The notes: generated by a model not told the origin, from the sequence alone. A stretch of 64,000 nucleotides of DNA from Sambucus nigra (GCA_949130495.1 OX422207.1:835238073-835302072), one strand, 5' to 3'. Positions 44,298-52,365 are shown, numbered from the stretch's first letter. Numbers and translations: made by a program.

Positions 44298-46290
44298 TAA
44301 GAAGCATAATGTCATCACAATTGGCGTAAGGAAATCAAATTGAAAGGAAGAAGTATAACGTGGCTCACCTTCGTAAACGGGACACTCCATAAACCAACGA
44401 TAACTTTATGTGAACGGGCGACAAGACCGTGTCCTTCAATATAAATATCCGTGTCAGCGTACTCATCAGTTAAGCGAAATTCTTTAAGCCTCTGCACATT
44501 TATAGGTAGTCCTGAAGGAAAACTTGTTCCGCAATGGGGTTGAGAGCTTGGATACGATATCTCTACATTCTTACCCAAGTCAAACAACTTTTTATTGAGT
44601 TTAAAACGCTCGATAATTTCTTCGCATTGCTTCACCAATGTATGCACTTCAAATTGTAATCCCAGAGCCCTTAGGGAGCTGAGTTGAGACTCTAAAATCT
44701 ACATCAAGCATATACACGAGAATTCAAAGAATATTAGCGTTAAATAAGGATCTAAAAAGCGCTTGCAATTTACTCTAGCAAGTAAAGTCACAGCGAATTA
44801 TATTTTTTGGCCAAAAGTATCTTGCTCATCCCAAAATGAGAAAACCGTTGGGTGCATTCAATTCATGTCAAATCAACCAGAAATTTACTTCCCGGATGTT
44901 AAAATATGTATCTTGGTGAAGTTTAGAGCTAATCACATATAAAGAGTCCTCCTTATTTAATTTCTTCTTTATTTCGTTTTTTTAGCATTTTATGGGAAAC
45001 AAATTTAGTTGAGAACGCTTCGCAGGGAAAGTGTATTTCAAAACTAACTCGTCAGAAGTTAAAAGATTTACTTGCAATGTTATATGGATACTTTTCAACT
45101 TACCCCTTCAAAGGGCAATTTAGACAAAGTTAGAGACTTCAATATCTTGATTTTTCAAAATTTCCTCCAATTTTAGGATATCGAAAAAAAAGTGGGACTA
45201 TAAAATTGGGAGGGAGGGAGTACCTCACAACATTAAACATCTCCTAGGTTAAGAGTAATCACCAACAGGATAAGTATCGTTTTGTTTTGGTAAGTATCTT
45301 TTCATATTTGTAAAACAAGATCATCGAATCAATGGAAATACGAAGACAACAAGATTGATAATTTATATTCTTAACAGTCCCCAAAAGCTTCAAATTCACA
45401 ACAAATGATGCGAAACCAATCTAAACAAAGCAAAACCGAACAAAAATTATCACAAACACATCAAAAAGTTGATGGAAAGAAGAAATTACCTGCGTACGTC
45501 CCGTGTAGATATATTGAAGAAACGCATTCATAACTGGATAGGTCACATCGTTGAGCTGAATAACATCTTCACCAGAGGAACTCAAATTAAAATTCCCCGA
45601 TGCTGCCAATATCACCTTATGAGCGGGAACAGCCCTTTCCTCCTCACCAACAATGAAGAACATATCCGATAACTCCCAACTCTCAAGAAAATTTTCTAAC
45701 CCCCAATTTTCGTACCCTTTCCTTTCATCTTCCAAATCCTCTTCACCATCATCCTCCCCATCATTTTCCCCACAATCCACATGTCTCCACAACGATATAT
45801 GATTTTGCGTTAATGGCAACACATTAACGTTTCTATAGCCCACATGTTTATCCCAACTACTAAGCCCCACGTACTGGACACTACAATTGGGTTTCGAATC
45901 GAGCCACTGAAACACGAGATTTTGAAAAGGGTACCTTCCTTTCCCTATACTAATCAACCCATCGTAGAAACTTATCCAATAACTTTGAAAAGCCGAAGAA
46001 CAGCATAATCCCACACCGGCCTCATCAACAACTGTGTTCCCATCGACCTCGATTTTCAATCTTCGGTTCCTATGAGACCCGATAATTATAGTATAGTGAG
46101 GACTATTATCTCTCTTGTAATGGTAGTGTTGACTACCTACATGCTCGCGAAAAACTACGGTAACATCGTTGTGAGCAAAAGCTTCAAACGCCACACAACC
46201 CCTCCCAGCCTCCCTAAACCTCAAATCGTCACGCCACGCGCACTCAAACGGTGCCACAGTTAAGAATTTCTTATGTTTTTCCTCAATCAT
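21896..46290 (-). CDS. BTB/POZ and F5/8 C domain protein (At2g30600-like), 12 exons
   Basis: Exons on the minus strand: 46290-45490, 44698-44369, 41222-40992, 40609-40448, 39378-39166, 38614-38567, 38454-38396, 31048-30922, 30829-30755, 30197-30117, 22613-22545, 22114-21896. All introns are GT-AG and the joined frame is 2415 nt (804 codons plus TAA). Residues about 1-180 look like the FA-methyltransferase-like domain (FQSYWISFYDGLISIGKG). BTB 1 lies at about 205-285 (VPAHKVILAASGNF) and BTB 2 at about 335-440 (ARSHKVIVGLWSVPF then MFTNGMSE). BACK follows to about 570. The F5/8 C domain runs from about 615 (FKELQYIRDGDSNGV) to the end (CVCFLELYGYFR). BTB-BACK proteins commonly act as CUL3 adaptors; no specific substrate is inferred. 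The ATG at 46288-46290 is the first one after an in-frame stop at 46318-46320. Introns 2, 7 and 10 are full of transposons. Confidence 0.93.
22264..22520. repeat. Degenerate dispersed repeat in intron 11
   Basis: Phrases such as GACCCCAGAGTGCATGTAATG and TTTGAGTGCATTACGAATAG recur here and in intron 9 (30390-30740: GTAAAGTGCATTACAAAGAA, AAAAGTACATTAAAGAAC). It is probably a decayed repeat family; termini were not identified. An (AG)n tract sits at 22360-22384. Confidence 0.35.
22614..23676. other. Intron 10, 3'-side sequence without recognised element
   Basis: AT-rich intron sequence of the BTB gene. Apart from the C18-G15 tract I see no supported feature. Confidence 0.4.
23586..23618. repeat. 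C18-G15 homopolymer palindrome
   Basis: Eighteen C followed directly by fifteen G. It is both a hairpin and a G-quadruplex candidate, and a place where assembly or sequencing may be unreliable. Confidence 0.9.
23677..24656 (-). mobile_element. Possible small non-autonomous copia-like (TRIM-like) element
   Basis: On the minus strand, TACATCAAATTGGTATTAGAGC at about 24472-24451 looks like an LTR end followed by a tRNA-iMet primer site with one mismatch. The candidate LTR (about 24466-24656) starts TGATAATAC. A diverged partner with gatgtatgcaaagaagaaatt lies at about 23677. The interior is GC-richer and gives non-conserved ORFs. Target duplication was not seen, so the call is tentative. Confidence 0.35.
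24657..25021. other. Intron 10 segment, nothing recognised
   Basis: AT-rich intron DNA between two candidate elements, with no ORF or repeat that I can support. Confidence 0.35.
25022..26702 (-). mobile_element. Helitron candidate with captured gene fragment
   Basis: Read on the minus strand, the element begins TCACTCTATATAATACTC after a host A (26703) and ends in CTAG (25025-25022) before a host T (25021), so it would sit in an A-T dinucleotide without target duplication. Seven bases before CTAG is a GC-rich hairpin, 25033-25049 (plus strand CCCGCAC-GAT-GCGCGAG). The TC start, a TCTATATAATAC-type 5' end, the 3' hairpin, the CTRR end and the A^T site are the established Helitron signatures. 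It encodes no Rep/helicase, so it is non-autonomous. It carries the RNA-binding-protein fragment at 26116-26310 in the opposite orientation, and a (GA)n tract at 26372-26419. Confidence 0.6.
26116..26310 (+). pseudogene. Captured N-terminal fragment of an RRM RNA-binding protein gene
   Basis: The reading frame MGDAYWRYGANPRQQTALPP, then LVGKRP, ends with EIPLPSDASNTLFAEGLPGY and a stop. MGDAYWRYG...LxGKRP is the N-terminus of plant nuclear-speckle-type RNA-binding proteins, and PLPPDASNTLFVEGLP is the start of their C-terminal RRM. The usual linker of roughly a hundred residues between them is missing, and the RRM is cut after its first strand. A pyrimidine-rich 5' leader (about 25990-26115) precedes the ATG and looks like a genuine plant 5' UTR. 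It is a gene fragment, not a working gene, and lies inside the Helitron candidate. Confidence 0.65.
27108..27965 (+). CDS. ORF of the non-autonomous LTR element, function unknown
   Basis: The ATG at 27108 (MGSRKVQTPVE) follows the PBS by about 60 bp, the position of gag in LTR elements. The in-frame ATG further upstream lies in the LTR and PBS. The N-terminus (HLMEAINQLMARMDEIDVRI) is a short helical, gag-like segment. The remaining 240 or so residues are rich in Pro, Thr and Ser with no zinc knuckle or known motif. Codon use is GC-richer than the surroundings. It may be a degenerate gag or captured sequence; I do not recognise it. Confidence 0.4.
   Translation: MGSRKVQTPVETSNDHLMEAINQLMARMDEIDVRIPTPTTTSHNDPLLLQISIYPLHHPQKYLEPPTTINPSPNSRIPKPSPPKTSLPTLPEPIPPLLQKKIISTNPNSTTPPTEAVDGINKDGRPPTRPLEPFPALIRFNRVRDTSDRGPNQSPHGRTTLQAADVIFTATNLFARDGRQLFSPSDPIPTPEDEFPVQKSTALVPTNPSHGPTTLVVDAEGSYAPILTHRHPNTLRPIPILTTEQFPASNDTNRPPISTCCSPSAQIQPNNQDLTAKGPHPMGKL
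28140..29035 (+). mobile_element. Nested copia-like LTR sequence
   Basis: An LTR-like architecture is visible: an AT-rich start, repeated GGACCGATCCGC motifs (28240-28390), repeated GCTGCGTGTC motifs (28628-28790), and then GTGAAATAAAGGTTTTACCCG (28844-28864), the R/U5-type string shared with the copia LTRs at 6590 and 14103. No flanking duplication was found, so the edges are approximate. It is probably a solo LTR that interrupted the 26734-29851 element. Confidence 0.5.
29857..30116. other. Intron 10, 5'-side sequence
   Basis: Intron sequence between the TSD of the LTR element and the donor of exon 10. Nothing recognised. Confidence 0.4.
31767..32005 (+). repeat. Minisatellite of TGGGCYGGGCTWWWAAT units (intron 7)
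   Basis: About nine or ten imperfect units built from TTGGGCTGGGCT and aataaaa or ttttaa spacers, with alternating period near 20 and 35 bp. It is strongly G-skewed on the plus strand, that is, C-skewed in the pre-mRNA of the BTB gene. Confidence 0.7.
32490..33492. mobile_element. TIR element with long inverted repeats and GC-rich core (Pack-MULE-like)
   Basis: The left arm (about 32522-32660: GAGAGAGGTTCTCT, then accgaactttttaatgaa, then TTAATTGTAATTCCTATGT) is repeated inverted at about 33325-33464. The arms are well over 100 bp. Both ends abut (TA)n tracts that could be the target. The interior (32680-33310) is much GC-richer than its surroundings and reads like exon-type sequence on either strand, but I could not identify a protein. 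Long TIRs plus a GC-rich core fit a Mutator-like element that has captured DNA. Confidence 0.55.
33750..34650 (+). pseudogene. LINE reverse transcriptase core, catalytically dead
   Basis: Blocks seen across three frames: KIIAKTLANRLKAIL, TPNQAAFV then RLIQDSVILAHE, KLDLNKSYDRMEWDFL (the first catalytic Asp block), GKGLRQGDPLSPYLFLVV, then the active-site box reads FAND (34239-34250) instead of FADD. LRVMDILRRYGEASGQLVNF and SKAKYLGFPSSWGKSRSATF follow. The Asp-to-Asn change plus frameshifts near 34080 and 34390 make it non-functional. Confidence 0.85.
34950..35113 (+). mobile_element. Au-type SINE in the LINE
   Basis: It begins GGGGTGAACC, has an A-box-like stretch (gcaaacggtaagattgcccc), the B box GGTCACAGGTTCGTCGC, then ggaaacggcctctctgcatatgc and gcgtatatctaacccccgag, and ends gatttgcccttttt. 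This is the layout of plant Au SINEs. The flanks ATATGTTGA (34938-34946 and 35114-35122) repeat, extendable to about 15 bp with a mismatch. Confidence 0.85.
35372..35579 (-). mobile_element. tRNA-derived SINE with 11-bp TSD
   Basis: Read on the minus strand it starts near CCACCCCGGTTTGGTCCAGG, has an A-box-like GGTCCAGGGGGTAAGAGGCG and a B box GAGTTCGAAACC, and ends in an A-rich tail. It is flanked by AAAAGAGATAT at 35361-35371 and 35580-35590. It interrupts the LINE frame, which resumes exactly after the second TSD. It differs in sequence from the Au copies. Confidence 0.8.
35858..36141 (+). repeat. 142-bp tandem duplication in the LINE
   Basis: The segment from gaagaaacggagtca to gagccaacga is repeated once, directly, with only a few differences (for example ggatgtggcttgag at 35919 and 36061). 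The unit length is not a multiple of three, so the duplication itself shifts the LINE frame between zf-RVT and RNase H. A GAAGAAA microhomology marks the joint. Confidence 0.85.
36880..37628. other. Intron 7 segment without recognised element
   Basis: AT-rich intron sequence between the LINE and a SINE. No supported feature. Confidence 0.35.
37646..37822 (-). mobile_element. tRNA-derived SINE, copy 2, with long TSD
   Basis: It is flanked by AACCTTACAATTATAAA (17 bp) at 37629-37645 and 37823-37839. On the minus strand it begins ACCTTGGTGCGATGGCAAGT (A-box region), has the B box GGATTCGAGAC, and ends in a short T-run, like Au and p-SINE1. The motif CCCCATATATGGAGA is locally duplicated inside (37721-37750). 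It is the same family as 18875-19030. Confidence 0.85.
37840..38395. other. Intron 7, 5'-side sequence
   Basis: Intron sequence between the SINE and the donor of exon 7. Nothing recognised. Confidence 0.35.
39958..40303. mobile_element. hAT-like MITE in intron 4
   Basis: Left end TAGGGCTGGCAAATGGGC and right end, read inward, TAGGGCCGGCAAAATGG. The interior is rich in gggtcaa, gacccgtt and aacccgc motifs, typical of plant hAT MITEs. The 8-bp flanks (gtgagagt and cgagtatt) are only partly alike, so the TSD is degenerate. Confidence 0.7.
41335..41476 (+). mobile_element. 5'-truncated Au-type SINE in intron 2
   Basis: It contains ggaggtcacgggttcaag (B box), gaaatagcctctttgcatatg, a poly(C) tract (41411-41427), cgcagtggcgggag and tttgcccctttt. 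It is flanked by ACAGTGTCATT at 41324-41334 and 41477-41487. The A-box half is missing. Confidence 0.85.
42540..43455. repeat. Tandem array of about 30-60-bp AT-rich units
   Basis: Units of the type AATAACATTTGCATCCTCTTTGTAAAAA repeat with much variation, interrupted by a SINE at 43045-43212. A higher-order duplication is visible near 42575-42690 and 42695-42810, where longer blocks (atgttatccttt or similar, then caaacaaatatacaactgtaa) recur. Confidence 0.7.
43045..43212 (-). mobile_element. Full-length Au-type SINE with 14-bp TSD
   Basis: Minus-strand start GGGGTGAACCCGGGCGCAAC, A-box GCAACGGTAAGGTTGC, B box GGTCACGGGTTCAATTC, and end TTTGCCCTTTTT. It is flanked by ACTATTTGTATCCT (43031-43044 and 43213-43226), though this string is also part of the host tandem array. 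Confidence 0.85.
44236..44292. repeat. (TA)n microsatellite next to (CT)n
   Basis: A long (TA)n run preceded by ctctctctctccctctctc (44214-44233), in intron 2 close to exon 2. Confidence 0.95.
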
Positions 46291-46749
46291 CTCTCCAAAC
46301 TTAAAAACCACACTTGTTTACTCACTTTGCAGAATCAAAGCTAAACTGAAAAAAGGAAAACAAACCACATATAACATATATGTCACCACATTAAACATCC
46401 AATTTGTTCTATAAATTGATTGAGGCAAGCAAGTAGACAAACAGCATCAAATCAAAATAATTGGAAATTGAAGAAAAAATGGGAGCTTCACAATATTGGG
46501 CAAAATATCACATGCCACTATTGGAATTCCCTATATCCATTGAGAGAGAGAGAAAAATCTTTTGACAGTTACAAATGCCACTATTTGATAGAGACCCATC
46601 AATTGATAGGAATCCTGAAGTTCTAGCCCCCACAAAATCACTGGAGATATAAATCAAGCAACTTGCAACAATCCTAAACCACATTTTTATCCAACTTCTC
46701 AATCAATACAACAAATATCTCATCAAATTAAGCTCATCGGAATCTTTAA

Positions 46750-47460
46750 AAAAATTGAAGGAAAAAGACCAACCTCAAAATTTCACAAATATCCAAAAAA
46801 ATTAGGTGAGTATTAAAAAAAGTATATACAAAGAAAACCCACCTCAGACCTTCACAAGTATCATAAGAACTTCAAGGTGGGTGTCAAAAAATATTTTTTT
46901 TAAAATGAAAAAGAAAACAACCTCGGAATTTCACAAATAACAATATAATTTCAAGTTGGGTGTCAGAAAAAGAACTTAAAAATAAAAATAAAATAAAAAA
47001 ACACAACAGAATTTCAAAAACATCAACCCACCTCAGAAATTTGTTGGAAAAGAATTTAAAATAAGCAATTTACAATAGAATTTCAAGGTGGGTGTCAAAA
47101 AACGAATTTAAACAAAGAAAACCCACCTCAGAATTTCACAAATATCAATAGAATTTCAAGTTGAGGGGTTGGAAAAAAAGATTAAAAACATCAATATCAA
47201 TAAAATTTCAAGGTGGGTGTCAAAAAAAGAAATCAAGAAAAACAAAATCCACCTCAGAATAACACAAAATCAATAGAATTTCAAGGTGGGTGTTAGCAAA
47301 AGTATAAAAAATTAAAAACCCACCTCAGAATTTCACAAATTTCAATAGAATTTCAAAGTGGGCGTTGAAGAAAAACACTACACAAGAAAACCCACCTCAG
47401 AATTTCACAGATATCAATATAATCTCACGGTGGGTTGGGTATCACCTTACCTTATTCTTG
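46750..47460. repeat. Minisatellite upstream of the BTB gene, self-complementary units
   Basis: About nine units of 60-90 bp, each carrying CCCACCTCAGAATTTCACAA, then atatcaatagaatttcaAGGTGGGTGTC. Each unit pairs CCCACCT with AGGTGGG. Further copies lie at 49135-49310 and 50510-50630. It starts about 460 bp upstream of the start codon, so it falls in the promoter or 5' UTR region. Confidence 0.8.
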
Positions 47461-47519
47461 ATTCATCAAACTATCTCTGTCATCAAACTCCCAAAACATG
47501 AGCAGATTTATATAATATA

Positions 47520-48080
47520 TACTATTATATGCTAATAATTCATACTTCCTCCTTATGTTTAAAAAAGAAAATAAATTCTTACGATTTTATTTTTTCATTT
47601 GAATATGAAATTTGAAGGGTTGGTTTATTTACGATGAAAAATATGTTTTTTTTTATATTTTAATATAATATATTTAGATTGATTCATATTTCAAATTCAG
47701 AGATCGAATGTAACTCCACCTCTTAATTACTCACAGTCAAATATATTTATCAATATTTTAATTATTTAAAAAATAAACAGTGTTAAAATTTAGATTTAAG
47801 AGGTAAAATTAAATATCACTTAAATTTGAAGTTTGAAATTTGAATCTAAAATTAATGTTTATTTTTTTATCTGAATGGATCTATGTATTTAAATTTATTT
47901 AGATTTCATATTTATTTCTGAAGTATTCAAAGACAAAAATAATCATTAATCATTTAAAAAAATAAATACTATTTAATACTTTTTAAATTTGAATGATTCA
48001 AATTAAATAGATAAAAATAAATAACAACTTAATTTGAGATGATAAAAAAATATAGACTTTTAATAATATAGATGGTGAGT
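47520..48080. other. AT-rich intergenic sequence
   Basis: Very AT-rich, with ttagatttgaatt-like phrases and no ORF or clear repeat boundary. Confidence 0.35.
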
Positions 48081-48097
48081 GGATGATCCTATCCTAA

Positions 48098-49007
48098 GAG
48101 CAACCCTTACGGTAGTTCAAATTTGGATTTAACTAGGGCAAAAACAGCATAGCAGATCGGATGAAATTGATCGAAATTGCTGTGGGTAAAAAACTGATAA
48201 GGCAAAAATGGAATAGGCGGTAGAAAAAGATATTAAACGGCGTCGTTTTGGGGGGAGGGGAAGCACCCTTGGGCGGAACATGATGTTCCGCTTAAGGGTC
48301 TTCACAAATTATTTTTTCACCCCCAACTAATTTCACATATTACGGTTTCCACCCATATTTATTACCTCATCTACCCACCTACCTTCCAACCACAAAATTA
48401 AATACAATTACTCTATTTAAATCAACCGACGGTAAAAAAAATTTATCACTAAAAAAAACACTAACTTCTATACTATATCAAGCTACTATATTAGGTAAAT
48501 CCTTTCTTTTATTACGTTTTATTGTAAATTATTTATTTGTTAATTTTAATGTTCTATTTAATTACTTATTACTTAATGTATTATTTATTTGTTAATTTGC
48601 ATTTGAATAAAAAAATATAAATGCAAATTGAGAGTGTTTAGAATACAAATATAAATGAAAATGAAGATAAGTGTTCGTATTTATAAAAAAAAAAATGTAA
48701 CCGTTGGATAGATAAATAAATAGCTGTTGAAGCTATTTGAAACAGTTGGGGATGAAAATATAAATGTTGAAAATAGTGAAATGCTTGGGCGGAACATGAT
48801 GTTCCGCTTAAGCCAATATTTTTTTTTTCTTCCTTGCGCGGAACATGATGTTCCGTTTTGGGTGCGGGTCCCACAAAAAACCAACTAGTCCAATTGCATC
48901 TTTGTTATTTTATGCCTTACAAATGTTTATATTTAGCATTCTGCCTTACCCATAACATACACGTATAGGGCATATATACTTGTTTAGCATACCCGTAAGG
49001 GTTGCTA
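48098..49007. mobile_element. Harbinger-like MITE with TAA target duplication
   Basis: It begins GAGCAACCCTTACGG and ends CCGTAAGGGTTGCTA, inverted copies of about 14 bp. TAA lies on each side (48095-48097 and 49008-49010). A 3-bp TAA/TTA duplication is the PIF/Harbinger signature. It has no transposase. It holds three copies of a 19-nt palindrome, listed separately. Confidence 0.7.
48264..48856. repeat. Three copies of palindrome GCGGAACATGATGTTCCGC
   Basis: Copies lie at 48273-48291, 48789-48807 and 48838-48856 (the last ends T). The first has extra pairing arms (ACCCTT and AAGGGT), giving a hairpin of about 17 bp with two G-T pairs. The second has GCTT and AAGC arms. The centre is a single unpaired base. 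Confidence 0.85.
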
Positions 49008-49304
49008 TAATAGTAATAACATAATCTAGTTGGAAATGGGTTTTGATCGAGATCAATAATCCTTTGACTTTTTTGGATGCCCAAGGAATTTTTTGGATTT
49101 ATTAGGTGTTAAAAAATGTATTTTAATAAATTTTTATAAAATTTCATAAATATCAATAGAATTTCAACATGGGTACGAGAATAAAAAACTCAAAAGAGGA
49201 AAACTCACCTATGAGGTTCACAAATTTCAATTGAATCTCAAAATGGGTTTTTAAAAAACATTATACAAGGAAACCCACCTCACAATTTCCCAAATATCAC
49301 TTTA

Positions 49305-50490
49305 GGTTCCGTTTGGTTGACAATGGACAAAACAGTGATCATGGTAAAATTTACTTACTTTTTTCACATGACGCTATCAAACAACCATTAGGCGAAATTA
49401 AAGTCAATCCAATTAATTTATTTAAAAACAGTTTTATATTATATTCAAAAATGTTAAAAGCAGTTTTTACAATATTTTTATATTACGGTTTTTTAAAAAA
49501 ATTGTAAAATATTTTCTTAACAATTTTTTATAATATTAAAAACAGTTTTTAAAATATTACAAAACAATTTTTAAATATTCACAACAGTTTTTTTTAACTA
49601 TTTAAAATATTTTTTAATTTTGTTTTTAAACTTTAAAACTATTTTTATATTATATTCAAAACAGTTTTTAAAAATGTTAAAAACTATTTTTACAATATAT
49701 TACAATTTTCAAAAAATTGGTAAAACATTCTCTTAACAATTTTTTATAATATTAAAAACAGTTTTTTAAAATATTTCATAACAATTTTTAAACATTCACA
49801 ACAGTTTTTTTAAACTATTTAAAACAGTTTTAAAAAATGTTTTTTAAAACTTTAAAACAATTTTTATAATATATTCAAAATAATTTTTAAAAATGTTAAA
49901 AACAGTTTTTACAATACTTTTATAATACGGTTTTAAAAAAAAATTGTAAAACATTTTTTTAAATTTTTTTTCTAATATTAAAAACAGTTTTCAAAACATT
50001 ACAAAACAGTTTTTAAATATTTATAACAGTTTTTTTTAACTATTTAAAACAAATTTTAAAATTATTTTTTAAAACTGTTTTTATAATATATTCACAACAG
50101 TTTTTAAAAATTACAATATTTTGTTAATACGGTTTTTAAAAAAAATTGTAAAACATTTTCTTAACAATTTTTTATAATATTAAAAACAGTTTTTAAAACA
50201 TTGCAAAACAATTTTTAAATATTCATAACAGTTTTTTAATTATTTAAAATAGTTTTTAAATTGTTTTTTATAACATTAAAACCGTTTAAAAAGTTGGCAA
50301 ATTTGTTGACAAATATTTTTCACTCAAATAGGTAAGCATAATTTGTCCACAGATTGTACATAGGAGGTGCTGTACATTGACAAATAATGCCTAGACAAAT
50401 TGTGCAACCAAAGAGTCAAAATGTAGAAAAAAATTTATATTTGTCAACTTTTTGACATTTGCCTAGGCAAATTTTGCCAACCAAATAAAC
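49305..50490. mobile_element. TIR element carrying 216-bp tandem repeats
   Basis: Left end GGTTCCGTTTGGTTGACAAT and right end, read inward, GGCTTGTTTATTTGGTTGGC, are imperfect inverted repeats with the GTTTGGTTG core frequent in plant MITEs. It interrupts the CCCACCT minisatellite, which continues on both sides. The inner 49430-50290 is a tandem array. Target duplication is not clear. Confidence 0.5.
49430..50290. repeat. About four copies of a 216-bp AT-rich unit
   Basis: Landmark strings atattcaaaa(n)ttaaaa(n)cagttttta start at about 49434, 49647, 49868 and 50084, giving periods of 213-221 bp. Each unit is built from CAGTTTTT and AAAAACAGT words, so it can also fold on itself. Confidence 0.7.
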
Positions 50491-50739
50491 AAGCCCACCT
50501 AAATAATTCATTAATTTCAATATAGTTTCAAGGTGGGTGTTAAAAAAACATTAAACAAGAAAACCCACCTAAGAATTTCACAAATATCATTATAATTTCA
50601 AGGTGGGTGTTAAAAAAAAGTCGGTGTTACCTTAACTTGTTCTTGAATTATCGAACTAGCTCTGTCATCAAATTCCCAAAACATGGGCAGCTTTATAAAA
50701 ACATAAAATGTTAATATCTACAACAAAAATATAAGGTTG

Positions 50740-51235
50740 ACAATTTTCGACATGACACCCCTCAACATGAAATCGGCACGGTCTGTTCAAATTGTGTTCG
50801 GCCACGTGATAACGGTCGTGTCGTGTTCGTACCATAGATTTGACATGAAATTGCCCGAAATTAGCCTGTTTTAGTCAAATTACAACCCGATAATATGACC
50901 CGATTTTGTCCGATTACCCTCCCTTAATAATTAATGTATTTCATACAATATAAAATTTTAAAAAAATGACATTGATATTTAAAATAAGCGGATTATCGTG
51001 TTGAATTTGTCTACTGGCACAAAATTTATTTATCATGTTATTTGTGTCGTGCCATGTTTTTTAACCAAAAGTATTCGTGTTAGGTTAAAAAAATACGAAA
51101 TTATATTGTGTTCGTGACGGATAAAATGAAACATGTAGTATTGGGCCGAACTTAAATCCGACCCTTTAGCGCGATGAGTCCTTCTGCGCCGACACGCATT
51201 TGCGACACATTTAATATAATATGATAACATATCGC
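50740..51235. mobile_element. Possible hAT-like MITE
   Basis: A region with CGTGTCGTGTTCGT, TTGCCCGAA, ACCCGATAATATGACCCGAT and GTCGTGCCATGTT words, characteristic of a widespread plant non-autonomous hAT-type family. The ends were not resolved. Confidence 0.4.
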
Positions 51236-51384
51236 ATCGATATTAAGTATTATCGTTTATACGAATCCATATCTTTAAAATAATAATTCATATTAATACA
51301 ACAGATCATTATATTGCAGCACTCTATATAGTATTCTTCTTGCCGGATTTGACACCCGTGCAAAAAGATGATCCTATCCTAATA

Positions 51385-52171
51385 ACGTAACCTAAGTATG
51401 AAGAATCAAATCCTTTTGAAATTGTTAAGAGACCCACGTGACCATTTTGGCTTTACTTTACAAAGTCTTAGAATCTTACATGGTTGGGGGTTGAACGTGG
51501 CACCTAAATGAGTGTTTTTATGATAGCTGGCAGATTACAAATGATGTGACACCAAGGCTAGATTTTTTATTTTTGTCTAATCTTTGTATAGTATATCCAT
51601 ATTGAAGTTGGTTATTTTGAACAAGTCAAGAAAAATTTGTAAGTTGCCACTCAAAGCATTATAGACCTCCAAAATCCGAAACAATTGGTTAGTCACTGTT
51701 TCAAGAGAATTCACTAGAAATTGTATGGGTGGGGCTATGTTTGAAGGCATTGGCTCAGGTTTATGCAAATTTGATTTAAAAAAGAGGAAAAAATTACATT
51801 TTGTATGGCTAAAATTTTATTGGTGTAGAGAGGTTGATCTTTTTACGATAATTAAAATGATGCGGTATGATACGATTATAATATATATTAGGGATTTTAA
51901 CGAGCGGGTTTGGGGTGAATTTTCAAAAATCTTAACTCGTCTCATTTAATAAACGATACAGAGTGGGACGATACGATTTTATTTAAATTTAGCTCCTAAT
52001 CCACCCAATTTAATAAGTTGATTTTATTTTAAAACCTATACCCGCTCATAATTCATTATCGGGTTTTAAAACCCGTCCCATTAGGATTGGGATGGGTCGG
52101 GGCTCCAGCGGGTCAGGTTAAATTGTCATCCATATATTATACATATGATAGTATATTTTGATTAATCATTA
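51385..52171. other. Intergenic sequence, possible MITE remnant near its right end
   Basis: No gene recognised. About 51890-52135 has gggattttaacgagcgggt, acccgtcccattaggattg and gggtcaggttaaa words, suggesting another decayed hAT-type MITE, but inverted ends were not proven. Confidence 0.3.
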
Positions 52172-52365
52172 CACTCTATTTATAACGGTTTTTTCTTATG
52201 ACCATGATAAAAAAATAAATAAATAAATTTAAAAAAAACGTATTTTTTGTCATGGTCATTATCCGTGACAAGTCCGTGATAAGTACAGTTGTCAGTGTCA
52301 ATGACCGTGACAACCTTATAAAGTTGTCACGGTTAAAGACCGTGACAGGTCGTGACAACTGTGTC
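52172..52365. repeat. CACTA left subterminal repeats
   Basis: Repeats such as GACCATGA, CCGTGACAA, CGGTTAAAGACCGTGACA and GTCGTGACAAC, in both orientations, where CACTA transposase subunits would bind. Confidence 0.75.

Noticed and set aside
45421..45489. Extension of exon 1 past 45490
   Set aside because: The frame stays open but reads unrelated residues. GT at 45489-45488 joins in phase to exon 2, which restores the expected ILESQL sequence.
46291..46311. Upstream GTG (46309-46311) as the BTB start
   Set aside because: Non-AUG starts are rare in plants. The ATG at 46288-46290 is in frame just downstream, and an in-frame stop lies at 46318-46320.
48273..48291. GGAACATGATGTTCC resembles an animal steroid-receptor response element
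   Set aside because: Plants lack these receptors. The match is a property of any GAACA inverted repeat with a 3-nt spacer.
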